Of a stretch of DNA of 64,000 nt, positions 47,501 through 59,012 are shown in pieces. Under the pieces are notes generated by a model that was not told where the DNA came from, ran no database searches, and saw only the letters and a list, made by a program, of their open reading frames with translations. The position numbers were made by a program, and so were the translations under genes. Location: contig JAJFZO010000645.1 in the NCBI GenBank assembly GCA_021397835.1, forward strand, positions 2,046,001 through 2,110,000, in the 5' to 3' direction. The stretch is from Moringa oleifera. Lineage: Eukaryota > Streptophyta > Magnoliopsida > Brassicales > Moringaceae. Numbering within the stretch: the first letter of the stretch is position 1; each line of letters starts with the position of its first letter.

Positions 47501-48700
47501 TGGTGGTTGTCGAGACCAACAAATTAAATTCCTAAATTCTTGCTCAAAATATTAAACTTGTAGTATAGATGAGCGAGGTCGTTTCCACAAAGATTGGTTA
47601 GATTTATTTTTTTGCAAAATAAAATAAAAGAAAAGGGGGTTTGAGGAGTTAAAAATAGATCAAATAGGAAAGGAAAAATTAATGTAATAAAGTATCCAGT
47701 CAAAGGTATAATTTCAAGTTTGATTTAGGAATTGATCATTGATGCAAAAATAAAAATCTTTTAATCTTCACTGAATTAGTTATGGTTGTTGGTACCACCT
47801 AACAACCTATTTTTCCTTACTTCTTTGATAACCAGGATACGATCTCTAATTATTTCTCTTATCAATAAATAACCCTAGATACGATCTTATGATTTAATTT
47901 ACCAATAGCATTAAGAATTAGAAAAACTACCAATTCTAGCCAATAAACACATATGTAGGTTTATTTGAACTAGATTATTTATCTTCATAACATAAATTAA
48001 AAACCTCTTTTGTAATCAACTATGTTATTTACTACTTATATTAGAACACTTAAACAATTACGGATTTAAAGTTTTAAATAGTAACCTATTATTTTGATGA
48101 TTAAACAAAGGGCCCTTTTTGTTGCAATCAACCAAGATAATATTTTCAATAAGCACAGAAGATAAATAAACAATGAAAAAATAAAAAACAAATAAAATCA
48201 GTTAGATCTCACAATTCTGAAGAATCAAACCCTTGATTATCCTTTGACTGGAAGAGATATTTAGCAATCCATGAAAAGAAAAAGACCTACGAAAAGAAGA
48301 AAGTAAAAAATAAACTCTGGATGTTCCTTTGAAGGAACTACCTCCCCTTTATATAATAATCCTTAAACATAATAACCTATTTTAACTAGGACTCTTAAAG
48401 ATAAAGATAAAGATAAAATTCTACAATTGCTTTTTAAATAAAAGATAAAGTCTTCGTTCGGTGAAATTCCAATGTTATTGGGAGTCTCAGCGCCTTATCC
48501 AAAGACATCTTCTAGTTCATCCACATCTCTTAGGAATCCAACTTTATATATTCAAATAATGAATTTGAGTCCATCTTAGTTGATTTCCTCAATCCACCTT
48601 ATTAAATATAAAACATAGTCAAAATCTAAAATTTAATGATTTATAACCAATAAAATACGAAAAAATATAATAATATATATGATTATTATGCATTCTATCA
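47501..48700 (-). repeat. 5' LTR of the gypsy element
   Basis: 1200 bp with the same TG...CA ends as the other LTR. A TATA box (TATATAAA on the element strand, 48355-48348) is followed by a GGGGAGG run. Then comes a near-palindrome, plus-strand GTTCCTTTGAAGGAAC at 48323-48338, placed where transcription should begin. Confidence 0.95.
48348..48355 (-). promoter_or_regulatory. TATA box of the 5' LTR
   Basis: TATATAAA on the element strand, conserved in the other LTR at the corresponding place. About 25-30 bp downstream lies the palindrome at 48323-48338, so transcription would start near 48320. Confidence 0.6.
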
Positions 48701-48705
48701 AAGGC
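48701..48705. repeat. Target-site duplication AAGGC (right)
   Basis: Direct copy of 39275-39279, immediately right of the 5' LTR. Confidence 0.93.
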
Positions 48706-49197
48706 ATGAACTGAGCTATGTACTAATAATGATTTGATTCCTCACAAATGGAAAAATGAGTCATCTGTATAGCACATTGGACAACTCACTCATTAGTAAT
48801 TTGGTCAACTCTTTTAAGAACAAAAAGCTACCAACTCACTCACTCATCTTAATAACCTTTCGGAACATCCTAAAGATATCCATAAAGTTATGTTAATCAA
48901 TAAAAGTTTTAGCATTAGATTAATCAATGAGTATATTTAAATTTATATTGTATGATATGAAATTAAAGGGAAGATTCTGCCAACAATTTACATGGATATA
49001 CATAACCAATTTCATGAGTAGAATGAATAAATTGTTGGAGGTGAAGGAAGGTGATAAGAGATGAGCAAATGAAGAGGTTGCAGGAGAGTCAGGTCAGGTG
49101 GGTAGGTGGGTACAGAGCCCTGCAGAGATGCCATTTCCTAGAAGTAGGTCAGTGATTCACATGAGTTTTGGAAAGACCTGCAACATATCCAGATTAA

Positions 49198-49226
49198 AGA
49201 GAGAGAGAGAGAGAGAGAGAGAGATG
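49198..49226. repeat. (AG)n microsatellite
   Basis: Uninterrupted AG dinucleotide run of about 14 units. Confidence 0.95.
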
Positions 49227-49554
49227 CTTCTAACTATGAATAATCTTGTTAGTTTCAGAAACACAAAGACCTCACAGTCAAACATCACTGCATGTGCCCC
49301 TCATGGCCATGTCAACCTTGCCCATTTCATACGTAAATTCCAAAGTGCTGGCACCCATTACCCATGCCATCAAAGGATCAAAATTTTTTATAAATTTTTT
49401 AACACAAAATTTATAAAAATATTTTAAATAATTTATAATTTTAATATAATAAATATTAAAATTTTATTATATTATTATATATTATAATTTTATTATAAAT
49501 TTAATATAATTTAAATCAACAGAGAATTTTGATCCATTATTGATAAGAGATTAA

Positions 49555-49905
49555 TACTTTTTTACTGATTTGAGCTATATAGAGCTTTCAATAAAATTAT
49601 AATGCATAATTATTTAATAAAATTAATGATTCAAATTTTTTTATTTGTTATTTTTTATATTACATTGTAAATTATCAAAATAACTATAATTCTTTGTTAA
49701 AATATTTAATACAAAGCAAAAAGATTATGATCTTTTATTGATTTGATTTGTACTAAACTTTTTAAAAAATGTTGATACATAATAATTTAATAAAATCAAT
49801 TATTATAATTTTTTATCATATTAATATAATAAATTACAAAAAAAAAATTATCTTCTTTTAAGAAAAGTTGGCACCAACTCAAATCAACAAAAGATTTGAA
49901 TCCAA
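49555..49905. repeat. Two adjacent family C MITE-like repeats
   Basis: The order TTTTACTGATTTGAGCTATA, AATAAAATTATAATGCATAA, TTATATTACATTGTAAATTA is followed by a second, similar unit that starts at GATCTTTTATTGATTTGATT. The second unit ends with complementary CCAACTCAAATCAACAAAAG. Each is about 175-190 bp. Confidence 0.5.
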
Positions 49906-50639
49906 AGCTGACTTGATTTTTATCCATCAATAATATACTTTGTAATCAATACATAAATAAAAAGTCATAACTTGATAATATAATTTGTTATCTGATTTTA
50001 ACTTTAATATTTAAAAAAAATCAACAAAAAAATCAGATGAACAAAAAAATAATAGTCCTATAATTATATGTTTTGTGCTTTTTGCTGGCATATGGTTAAC
50101 GCCCAAATGGGCTGAATTCCAACAATATATTGTTGAATAATGGCTTGGTCCATAGTCCAAGTGTAGCACACTGAAAGGGAGAGACGGAAGTCCAAGATGG
50201 ACAACTCCATTAATCAGAGTTTGACCTGAATTACCTGCCCTTTTTGATTTTGTTATGCCTCAAGAGTAATTAAAGACCCAACTGTCCATTTGGAGGATGA
50301 CCATATTAATCTTAATGATGTCAAGATGGTCCATTAATGACTCTTGAACTTGTACAAACCATGTTTATCAATATTACTTTTCTATGGAGTTGAGAGTGTC
50401 TTGATGGCAAGATAATGCTCTCTTCTTTTTATGTTTCAAGATTAGTTTAACACCATTTATTTATTTAATTATATTATTATTATTATTATCTACGAGTCTC
50501 GTTTTTCATAATCACGTTTTATTAATTTTATAATGCAGTAAAATAAATTTTATTTATTTTATAATATTTTAAAAAAATATTAAAATAATTATATAAATAA
50601 AAATTACATACTTATCATATATATGTAAAAAAACTATTA

Positions 50640-51255
50640 ATATTAATAAAAATTATAAATAAAAATTTCACATTAAAAAATTAATCAAAATATAAATTTT
50701 AAATTGATCCAATATTTTTACAGGTTTCAATTTGAAATCGAAAACAAATTATAGATTTTTTATAATTTAAAATTTACTTCTATAATGGTTTCTTTAATTT
50801 ATATAATTTATATTTATTAATTAAATTAAAATATTAAGTAAGTTTCCAACAATGTAAGAAAATTAAAATCAAAAAAATTTTACTTTCTCATTATTTATTA
50901 AAAAATGAAATACTAATAATATTTTACCGCAAATTAAGAATCAATAATTTAATAAAAATTATAAATGAAAGTCTTATATTAAAAATATAACAAAAATATA
51001 AGTTTTGAATAGATGCATTATTTTTACAGACCCTAATTTGAGGTCGTGAGCAAATTATATATTTTTATAATTTAAAAATTATTTGTATAATGAGTTTCTT
51101 CAATTTATGTAATTTATATTTATTAATTAACTTAAAATATTAAATAAATTTCCAACAATGTGAGAAAATTAAAATCAAACGTTTTTTACTTTCTCATTAT
51201 TTATGAAAAAAATGAAATACTAATAATCTTTTACCGCAAATTAATAATCAATAAT
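50640..51255. repeat. Tandem duplication, unit about 305 bp
   Basis: Unit 1 (about 50640-50945) and unit 2 (about 50946-51255) share in the same order the AATAAAAATTATAAAT start, ATTTTTACAG, TTATATTTATTAATTAA, TTTCCAACAATGT and TACTAATAAT.TTTTACCGCA. Identity is about 85% by eye. Non-coding. Unit 1 begins with sequence like the right arm of the family B foldback at 4.8 kb. Confidence 0.75.
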
Positions 51256-54200
51256 CTAATAATTTCTAAGTTGATTTCCAATAAGATTTCACACAATTGA
51301 TGGAATAAGTTAAGTGGGTTTCTTTGACTCCAAGATTAACTTCAATTGTTGATGGATTCTTAATGCTTGATCAAAAGGGTATCTCCCAATATCTTATAAA
51401 AAAATTATGACATAAATTTTATATATAATACATGATATTTGTTCTTATCCAAAGAAAAATTAACATTATCGACAATGAAATCCTAAATTTAATGAGTATA
51501 TACCTAACCTAAGGCCAAAGGACTCTCATAAAGGCGGTCATGCCATGCTTAATAAGAGATATGAAAGCGAAAAGATTTGCATCTTTTTTTGGAATCAATC
51601 ATCAATGAATTTATTCTAATTATATTATAATGTCACGGGAAGGTATATCTTCTTCTTCTTTTTTTCCTATCTCCTCATATATTCTTTGCAAGGTATGTCA
51701 CTTCATCTCTTGCATATCTATCTTCTTATCCAAATAACTAATAATAGATTGGTTCAAATTTCATATGTTATATTGTTTTAAAATTATTAAGAATTAATTA
51801 TATCAAATTATGCAAACTTTTTAATTCAAATTTGTTAAAAAATTATATTTATTAAAAATTTAAAATTTTGATTTTTTTAATATAAGACTTCCATCAAATA
51901 GATTATACTAACTTAAACACCCATGATTTTGCAATGTATGATATGATGGTTACACCCTTAAAATAATTAATCATAATTTTTTATTTTTATATTTTTATAA
52001 AATATAATAATTAAAAATAAAAATTTTAAATTTATCCCCTCCATTTGATTAATAAAAAAATTAAACTTATATATAAAATTATAGAAATATAATAGTAATT
52101 TCATGTGTTAATAATCATGAGTGTTAAAATTAAAATTTTATTAAATAAAAATCTGACATTAAAAAGTATTAATTAATATATTTTTTCATCTCAATCTCTT
52201 AATTTATGTAATATTTAAATCTTGATATAATTATTTTTTTAATTGAGTAACATGTGATTTGAATTAATATAACATTATGGTATAACAAAATCTAATCTCA
52301 CCATTTTCTTTTGTCCAAATTTTTGGGTGGCTTTGCTCCTTTAATATAAAGTTGTATGATTTGGTCAAATTAAAGATGGGCCCTCTTGCTCGAAAGTACT
52401 CATTTCTATTTCCCAAAAAGTGCATAGTACTACCCTTAATGTTTGCCCATATGGCTCCATATATCCTCTTTCATTTCTCTTTTTTTTTCATTTATATATA
52501 TACATAGATTTTATTTTTCATTCAAATATTATATTTAACTTAAATTATCAATTTTTATTTTTATAAATTTTGTATTTCATGTAAATATAATTATTTTCAT
52601 TCATATGGTGATGAACGTGTATCAATCATAACGTTTGAATCTTTTCATAATCATTGAATTTGTTCTTAACTATTAAATTTAAAATCTTGAATGAATTAGA
52701 TATTGGACCTCACCCTCTCCACTAATTTGTCACGATAAAATAATAAAAAAATAGATAAATATTAGGATTAATACAAAAAAAATTTCATCCTAGTGACACC
52801 TGCGAATTTAGGTATTTGCACATATAATAATATTAATAATAAACAAAAATATGTATATTATGATATTATATTTTAAAAATATAAAAATAGTTATTTAAAT
52901 GAAATAAAGCACATGTATGATAGTCTTTAAACAAGACGGAAGACAATGCATTGGTCAAAGTTAGTGCCATTCAAGAAAGCTGATCTAGAAGCCTTAATTA
53001 GTGATATGTATAATGTAAATTAACAATAATAATCATCATTAATAAAACAAAAAAGCGACAAAGAACCAAACACTGATTAGAAAATGGGCATCGTATCTTA
53101 ACTCTAATGGGTACCAAAGATTTGGCAATCACGACGATAAAATGGAGAACTTCAATTTGAACATTGATTCTAATGGCTCAACGGAGAGTCGGAGGGTTAC
53201 ATTTGCTTTAGTTCACACATTACGACGCTTAAATAAATATATTAATGATGCCAAATTAATCAACTAGTTGTTAAATTAATATATATGATACCAAAAACAA
53301 CTAGTTGGGAGCAAAACCCTAAAAAGTAGTGATAGAGGGATGAAGAATGAAACTAATTAATCATTGATTGGACATGAAAATAATAGCAAACCCTATAACT
53401 TACAAGATTCCTAGTCTTGAACAAGAAATTAAAGTATGTTTCATTAAAATAATGCTTATGGGTAGTATGTTTTGAATTTGACCGAACATTACCAGCTTGG
53501 ATATGAATGTTAGAGGAGATATCGCAACTAAGATCTTGTTGTTATTGTTATTTATTATTATTATCATTAACACTGAAAATAAAAATTTTTACTGAGTAAA
53601 AAATAATATATATTATATTTATTTATATAGAATGAGGGAATTTTTCGATTAAAGTGATTCTATTAATTGAGTGGGAAGAAGAGAAAATCTTAGATTTGTT
53701 GTATAATGGGAATTGGGTATATTTGTTTAGTAGAGCATGATTTCAGATTTCAAGGCATTTTTTATTTTTTAAAAAAAGTTTAAATGTTTTAAAGGAAACA
53801 AAAATTAGAAACTTTAAAATTAAATAATAACTATAATAATTTTAGTCTATATTTATAAATTGTAAACTGGTTGAACAAGATCACACCAATGATTATGTAT
53901 CCATCTTTATGATGTAATATAAATTGAATTATTTTTGCATACTATATTTTTTAAAAATTATGTTATAATTTAAAATTTTAAAAAATTATGTGAATTTTTT
54001 TTAAAAATAAAATTTTATGAGTAGTAAAAAGCATTTATTTTATAATTTTTAAAGTGTGCCCTTAAATAGTTTGTCACTCCTATGAAAAGGAGGTCTATGA
54101 GTCATGGCTGGCTGCCTCCCTATTAACCTACTTGCCTCCACAAAATGTGAAAATATTGACCATAACCGAAATTATAACTTAAATATGTAAATAAATAGTA

Positions 54201-54419
54201 AGTCCATATAAATATGTAAGGTTTTTAATTATTTTTAAAATAAATAGTAAATCTATATAAATATGTAAGTCCAATATAATTAATCATTGAATTTTATAAG
54301 CATGATTAAAAAATCTAGATAAATTTTATGCTGTTAATAATAATTAACCACTTAACATTGATCAGTGTGTTAGTGTTGAATTTTTATTGTTGAGTTACAA
54401 ATATATATATATATATATA

Positions 54420-54800
54420 GAAAGTAACAAATTAAACTTTATTAAAAAAATTAAAAATTAAAAAATTTTAAATTAGAAGCTTTAGATATACAATAAATTT
54501 TAGTTTAAAATTTATTTAAATATATAAAAAACATTCAAGTTGTCATCATTAAAAAAATTACAAAACTTTATGAAAATAAAAAAATTTAAAATATTTACAA
54601 TATCAAAATTTTAAAAAATTATAAAAAATAATTTATGGTAAAAAAATTCAAATGTTAAAAATAAATTAAAAATAGAATACAAAATTTATTAGAGTTATTT
54701 TTTAAATATTTTAATAAAAAAAATATTATTAATTTTTTATTTCATTCGAGCTAATATTTAATTTTATTTAAATTAATAATTCAAAATTTTATATAAATAT
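54420..54800. repeat. Family A AT-rich foldback repeat
   Basis: Contains ATACAATAAATTTTAGTTTA on the left and AAAATTTATTAGAGTTATTT on the right, both family landmarks. Starts beside a short (AT)n run. Confidence 0.45.
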
Positions 54801-55579
54801 TATCAAAAAAATATTTAAAAAATGGAAACTGAGAGAAAGAGAATCCCATGGATGAACGAAAACAAAAAGAAGGGACCACATGAAGAGAAGAGAGAAAGGC
54901 CCAACCCAAGTGAGCAGAAGAAGGGCACCTGGGGCATGTGAAGGGTGAGAAAGAAGGAAGGACAAGATGATCATTTATTGAACAGAGAAACATAGACTTT
55001 TGTTGGAAAGGAAAGTGATGGCTTGTGGGGCTTTACTCCACATGGCCGACACCCACACACCCACACACAACCCTATGAGTGGGCACCATTAGAGAGAGAA
55101 AGAGATGAAGAGATTGGCTTCCCTCATGAAACCCTAATACTACCAGACAAAACAAACAACTCTTTTCTCTCTTTTGCTTCTCTTGTGTTTTATTATGTCA
55201 ATGGAAAAACAAAAAAAGCAAAGAAATTGAATGGTCCCCATGAAATCTCCCACTTATTCCATCATAAGATATCCCTTTTTACACAATCCCAACATCTTCT
55301 ACTATTCCAAACATATACCCATTCAATCATACCTACCAACACATCACATATATCTTCAATTTTTACTTATTTAAGTGTTTTAATACTTAATCTCACCAAT
55401 TAGATACTCTCCATAAGATATTGTCCATTTTAATGTAGTCAATTTTATCTTTTATATTTTTAGTTTTGATGTTTCAAGTAATTATCAATGATTTTACTTT
55501 TGCAAGGTATATGATTTTTTTTTTAGAAATTTAATCCAAAAAATGATTTATAGGTTAAGAGATGTATCAAAATTTGGAT

Positions 55580-55744
55580 CACATTATTTACTGATCTGAG
55601 TTATGTTAAATTTTTAATAAAATTATAATACGTGATAATTTAACAATTTTAATAATTTAATTTTTTTAATATTATAAATTATTAAAATATTCTTATAAGT
55701 CTTTATCAAACTGCTCAACACAATGCTCAGATCAATAAAAAATC
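55580..55744. repeat. Family C MITE-like element with terminal inverted repeats
   Basis: Left end TTTACTGATCTGAGTTATGT is an imperfect reverse complement of right end CACAATGCTCAGATCAATAA. Between them lies the family core TAATACGTGATAATTTAACA and TAATATTATAAATTATTAAA. About 165 bp, non-coding; the clearest copy of the family. Confidence 0.6.
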
Positions 55745-56739
55745 TTCATTCATTAAGATTTATATCATATTTAATTAATAAATATATAATGCTATTGATA
55801 TGAAAATTGTTAAGATTTCTTTGACTCTTCTTCGAAAATTCATTGAACTCGAGATGATTTCCAGTGTCATTATTGATGGCTACAATTAAGGAACTTGGGG
55901 AGGATGAGGGTTTTTTTTTTTTTTTGTGTTTCATGTACTTTTGTTAAGAAATAGGAGAAAATGAATGTGAGTTTTTAGGGATGGCTATATTTAAGTGATA
56001 ATCGCATCCAATCAAGGAAGTGTGGGGCACAAAGTGTTTATGGCAACTTATTTGCTGAAATTAAAGCTTTTTTTTTTGTTATTATTAAAGTGTTCTAGTT
56101 ATATGTTTGGCTAAAATATATTTTTTATATTGTCTTAATTTAAGAAATAGGCATTTTGTTATACTCTTTAGTGCTTATTCATGGTACATATGTTAGCTTG
56201 TAGAGCTTCATGATAGATTTCATTTTCTTCTTTGGTAAGTTTGCATTTGATTAAAGGATTTGCTATTTTTTGGAATTGATTGGTTTAAAATAATGGTATG
56301 ATTCATTGAAGAAACGAAAATATACCATAATTTTATCTTTTGTGATGTGAACATAAGAATAATTTTTTATAAAAATTGCCCAGTTATTATCACGAATTGC
56401 TTATTATATTTGATTATTTAAAATATTCATAAACGTAATCATTAAAAATATTTGATTATTATCACTAAAATATGTATTTTTTTTATTTCACATTTGCCAT
56501 GCATTATGTATCTTTACTTTAAAATTGATGCCAAGGTCACATTTTATGGCAAAGACCTTTTATTACGTTTAATAATCCTACATCACAAGTTTAATCTTCG
56601 GCATTAAATATAGAAAGCGGTTAAACTTTTACTTAAAAGTATCACTAAAGGTTCTTAGATTTCAACAAATTTAAGTTCGTAACTATTTAAGAACTTTCAT
56701 TTCTTTTATTTTTTATAAATTCGTATTATCAAATTTAGT

Positions 56740-57130
56740 TTGATATGTAAAAAGTTATTAATTAAATATTGATTTATCGATTTAAATAAAATTAAATTTT
56801 ATCAAAAAATTTAAAAATTAAATATGTTTAAATTAATATTTTTTACACTAAATTATAATTTGAAAATTAAACCACCCAAATAATTAAGATTTTTTAGTAC
56901 CATTTTTTTAAAAATTACTTTTATCAAAAATTCATAAAACTAGTTAATATGTTACAACTTATTTAAGAGATGAACTCAAAATAAATATAAAATTTATTTG
57001 AGTTATTTTTGAGATATTTAAATAATAAAAATACTTATAATATTTTACAACTGATTAATTCAATGTACAATTTAGATTAAGTTAATAAATAAAAATTTAA
57101 TTTATTATTTTTTAACATCAAAATTCAATT
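56740..57130. repeat. Family A AT-rich foldback repeat
   Basis: Shares AAAATTTATTTGAGTTATTT and TTTAAAAATTAAATATGTTT with other copies; arms loosely complementary. Ends approximate. Confidence 0.45.
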
Positions 57131-57213
57131 TAAATCATAACATATAATACAGAATTTTAAATATATTTTTTAAATTTGTTACAGAAGTATATTGATTAAC
57201 AACAAATTCTCTT

Positions 57214-57238
<25 letters not shown>
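57214..57238. repeat. (AT)n microsatellite
   Basis: About 12 TA units followed by a short GTAT run. Confidence 0.95.
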
Positions 57239-57249
<11 letters not shown>

Positions 57250-58489
57250 CCTAGCACATGGTCTAAGTCTACCCTTTAATGCTCCATCACATGGTGGATA
57301 TTTGAATCATGCTACATCATCTGAGTGTCAAAGTTTATTTTATTAAGAACACCAATTATTAAACGCGATATTTATTTTTATTTACAAATAATTTTTTATA
57401 CAAATAAATAAAAATATTTCATCTATAATTTTATTTGTTGGGATCAAAGCTCCAAATAATTACTTTTTATCTTGAGTGCATTGTACTTAGGCTTGTTTAT
57501 ATGAATTTGGTGGCCTCTTTGTCTTTTCCTCCACACCATAAGATAAGAGAATTACATAAAGAGTTACTAAATAATAAGCCAATTTTTATATTATATTATT
57601 AATTATCTAAAAAATGTATCATTAAAATAATTTAAAATAAATAATATTTCAATGTAACATATATCAAAATTAATAATATTATTATATTATGTGTGTCAAT
57701 TAATTAATGAGATTCTAGCTAATTTATATATAAGATTTTTCTCTAATTAAAACTAGTTGAGTAAAAAAAAAAAAAAGAACTTATAGAATGATTATTTATT
57801 TTTAAATTTATTATATCACTTAATTAAATTACACATTAAAATTTTAAATTTATGTCAACTTAAATTTTACCTTCTAAAAATTTGTACAAAGAACAAGCCG
57901 ATCAGATCAATATCTATCAAAATTTTAAAAAATCATCCTTTCTCAAACACATACAATTCCATTTGGATGGCACATATTTTCAAAATTAAAAAATAAAAAA
58001 TAAATGGCAATCTTAATTTGGGACATATGTTCACATGTTGGTGCATTATAAGACATTGTTTGTCAAATGGTCAGCTGACTTCTATTTTAAATGCAACCAC
58101 AAAGGGAAGACTCACATGCAAACCAAACAGCTCATTCATCATCTAATCCAACACTTGTTCTTATCTCTTTTTTTTTAGTGTGTACATGAACTAGAAAGGA
58201 ATCAAGCTATTAATTAATAATCCGTGAACTCTTGTTCATAATCGGGAATTTTTTAAAACCGAGACCCATTTAATTTTTTTTGATAAATTAAATTATACCA
58301 ATACAGCCCATTGATTTCCTTTAATAATCATCTATAATTACAATGATTAGAATTCATTTTTTTATTCTTAATTTTCATATTTTTGTTAGCTTGGAAACAG
58401 CAATTAAGATCCAATCTAATACACATTTTATAAAAAATGATGTCAAATTTGAATTAAATATATAAGTTTATGTCTTTTAAACAAAGGAT

Positions 58490-58990
58490 AAATTATTTTT
58501 TATTAGTTTAAACTGATTTAAATTTTTATTGAATTACTTTGCATGTATAATATCAATATTAAAATAATAAATAAATAATTATTATTAAATTATTATGGTT
58601 TATATTTTTTAAAAAATTAATATAATTCAAATAAATGAAAAATCTCACCCTTAAACAAAACTAGTCAAATTGGGATGATTATGCATGATCTGAATCGATG
58701 AGATCCAAACTTAACCTGTGGCTGGTTTATTATACATCTTATAAAACGTAATACAATTTTTGAAATCAAAATATTATTATATATTTTTTAAATAACAAAA
58801 AAATTTATTAATTTAAATTTGTGTTGATTTTATTTTTATAATTTATAATATTTATATAAAAATTTTAATTTTATTAAATTACCACCTTCCATATAACTCA
58901 AATAAAAAAAAAATTCGAATCCTTAAACAAAACAGATTAAAATAGGATGATTTATTAAAAAAACAAAAACCCCAATAGATAAGATCCGAA
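58490..58990. repeat. Two adjacent family C-like repeats
   Basis: The units at about 58490-58690 and 58740-58960 both carry a TTATATTTTTTAAA-type core. Both end in CTTAAACAAAACTAGTC or CTTAAACAAAACAGATT followed by GGATGATT. Non-coding. Confidence 0.45.
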
Positions 58991-58993
58991 TGC

Positions 58994-59012
58994 GACCCGA
59001 CCCGACCCGACC
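58994..59012. repeat. (CCCGA)n tract
   Basis: GACCCGACCCGACCCGACC, three to four copies of a CCGAC-containing unit about 1.7 kb upstream of the AHK4 start. CCGAC is the core of drought/cold response elements, but the usual A/G before it is C here, so function is doubtful. Confidence 0.7.

Larger units (their letters stand above)
39280..48700 (-). mobile_element. Complete Ty3/gypsy LTR retrotransposon (Athila/OTA-like), degenerate gag-pol
   Basis: 9421 bp in minus orientation: 5' LTR 48700-47501, primer site 47495-47477, gag-pol in one frame 47453-42213, a 1.7-kb 3' non-coding region, polypurine tract 40494-40480 and 3' LTR 40479-39280. It is flanked by a 5-bp target duplication. Domain order gag, zinc knuckle, aspartic protease, reverse transcriptase, RNase H, integrase is Ty3/gypsy. 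The tRNA-Asp primer site, LTR length and 3' non-coding region suggest the Athila branch, which is inference. There is no chromodomain and no env-like ORF. The frame is broken by three TAG codons and one apparent in-frame deletion, so it cannot make its own full polyprotein as it stands. By eye the LTRs differ at about 21 of 1200 positions, so the insertion is fairly recent. Confidence 0.95.
48706..54400. other. AT-rich spacer, left part
   Basis: No gene supported. Contents: an (AG)n tract at 49198-49226, two adjacent family C repeats at about 49555-49905, a 300-bp tandem duplication at about 50640-51255, and otherwise unclassified AT-rich DNA. The 109-codon frame at 49098-49427 runs through the (AG)n tract and is not credible. 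Confidence 0.6.
54401..59000. other. AT-rich spacer, right part
   Basis: No gene supported. Contains family A and C repeats, an (AT)n tract at 57214-57238 followed by GTAT repeats, and a less AT-rich block at about 54830-55330. That block includes a CACACCCA run and overlaps a 126-codon frame without recognisable domains, which I take to be chance. Confidence 0.55.

Noticed and set aside
49098..49427. 109-codon ORF
   Set aside because: Part of its length is the (AG)n microsatellite read as alternating Arg/Glu, and its end is AT-rich noise.
55023..55403. 126-codon ORF
   Set aside because: Low-complexity start from a CACACCCA run and no recognisable domain or splice context.
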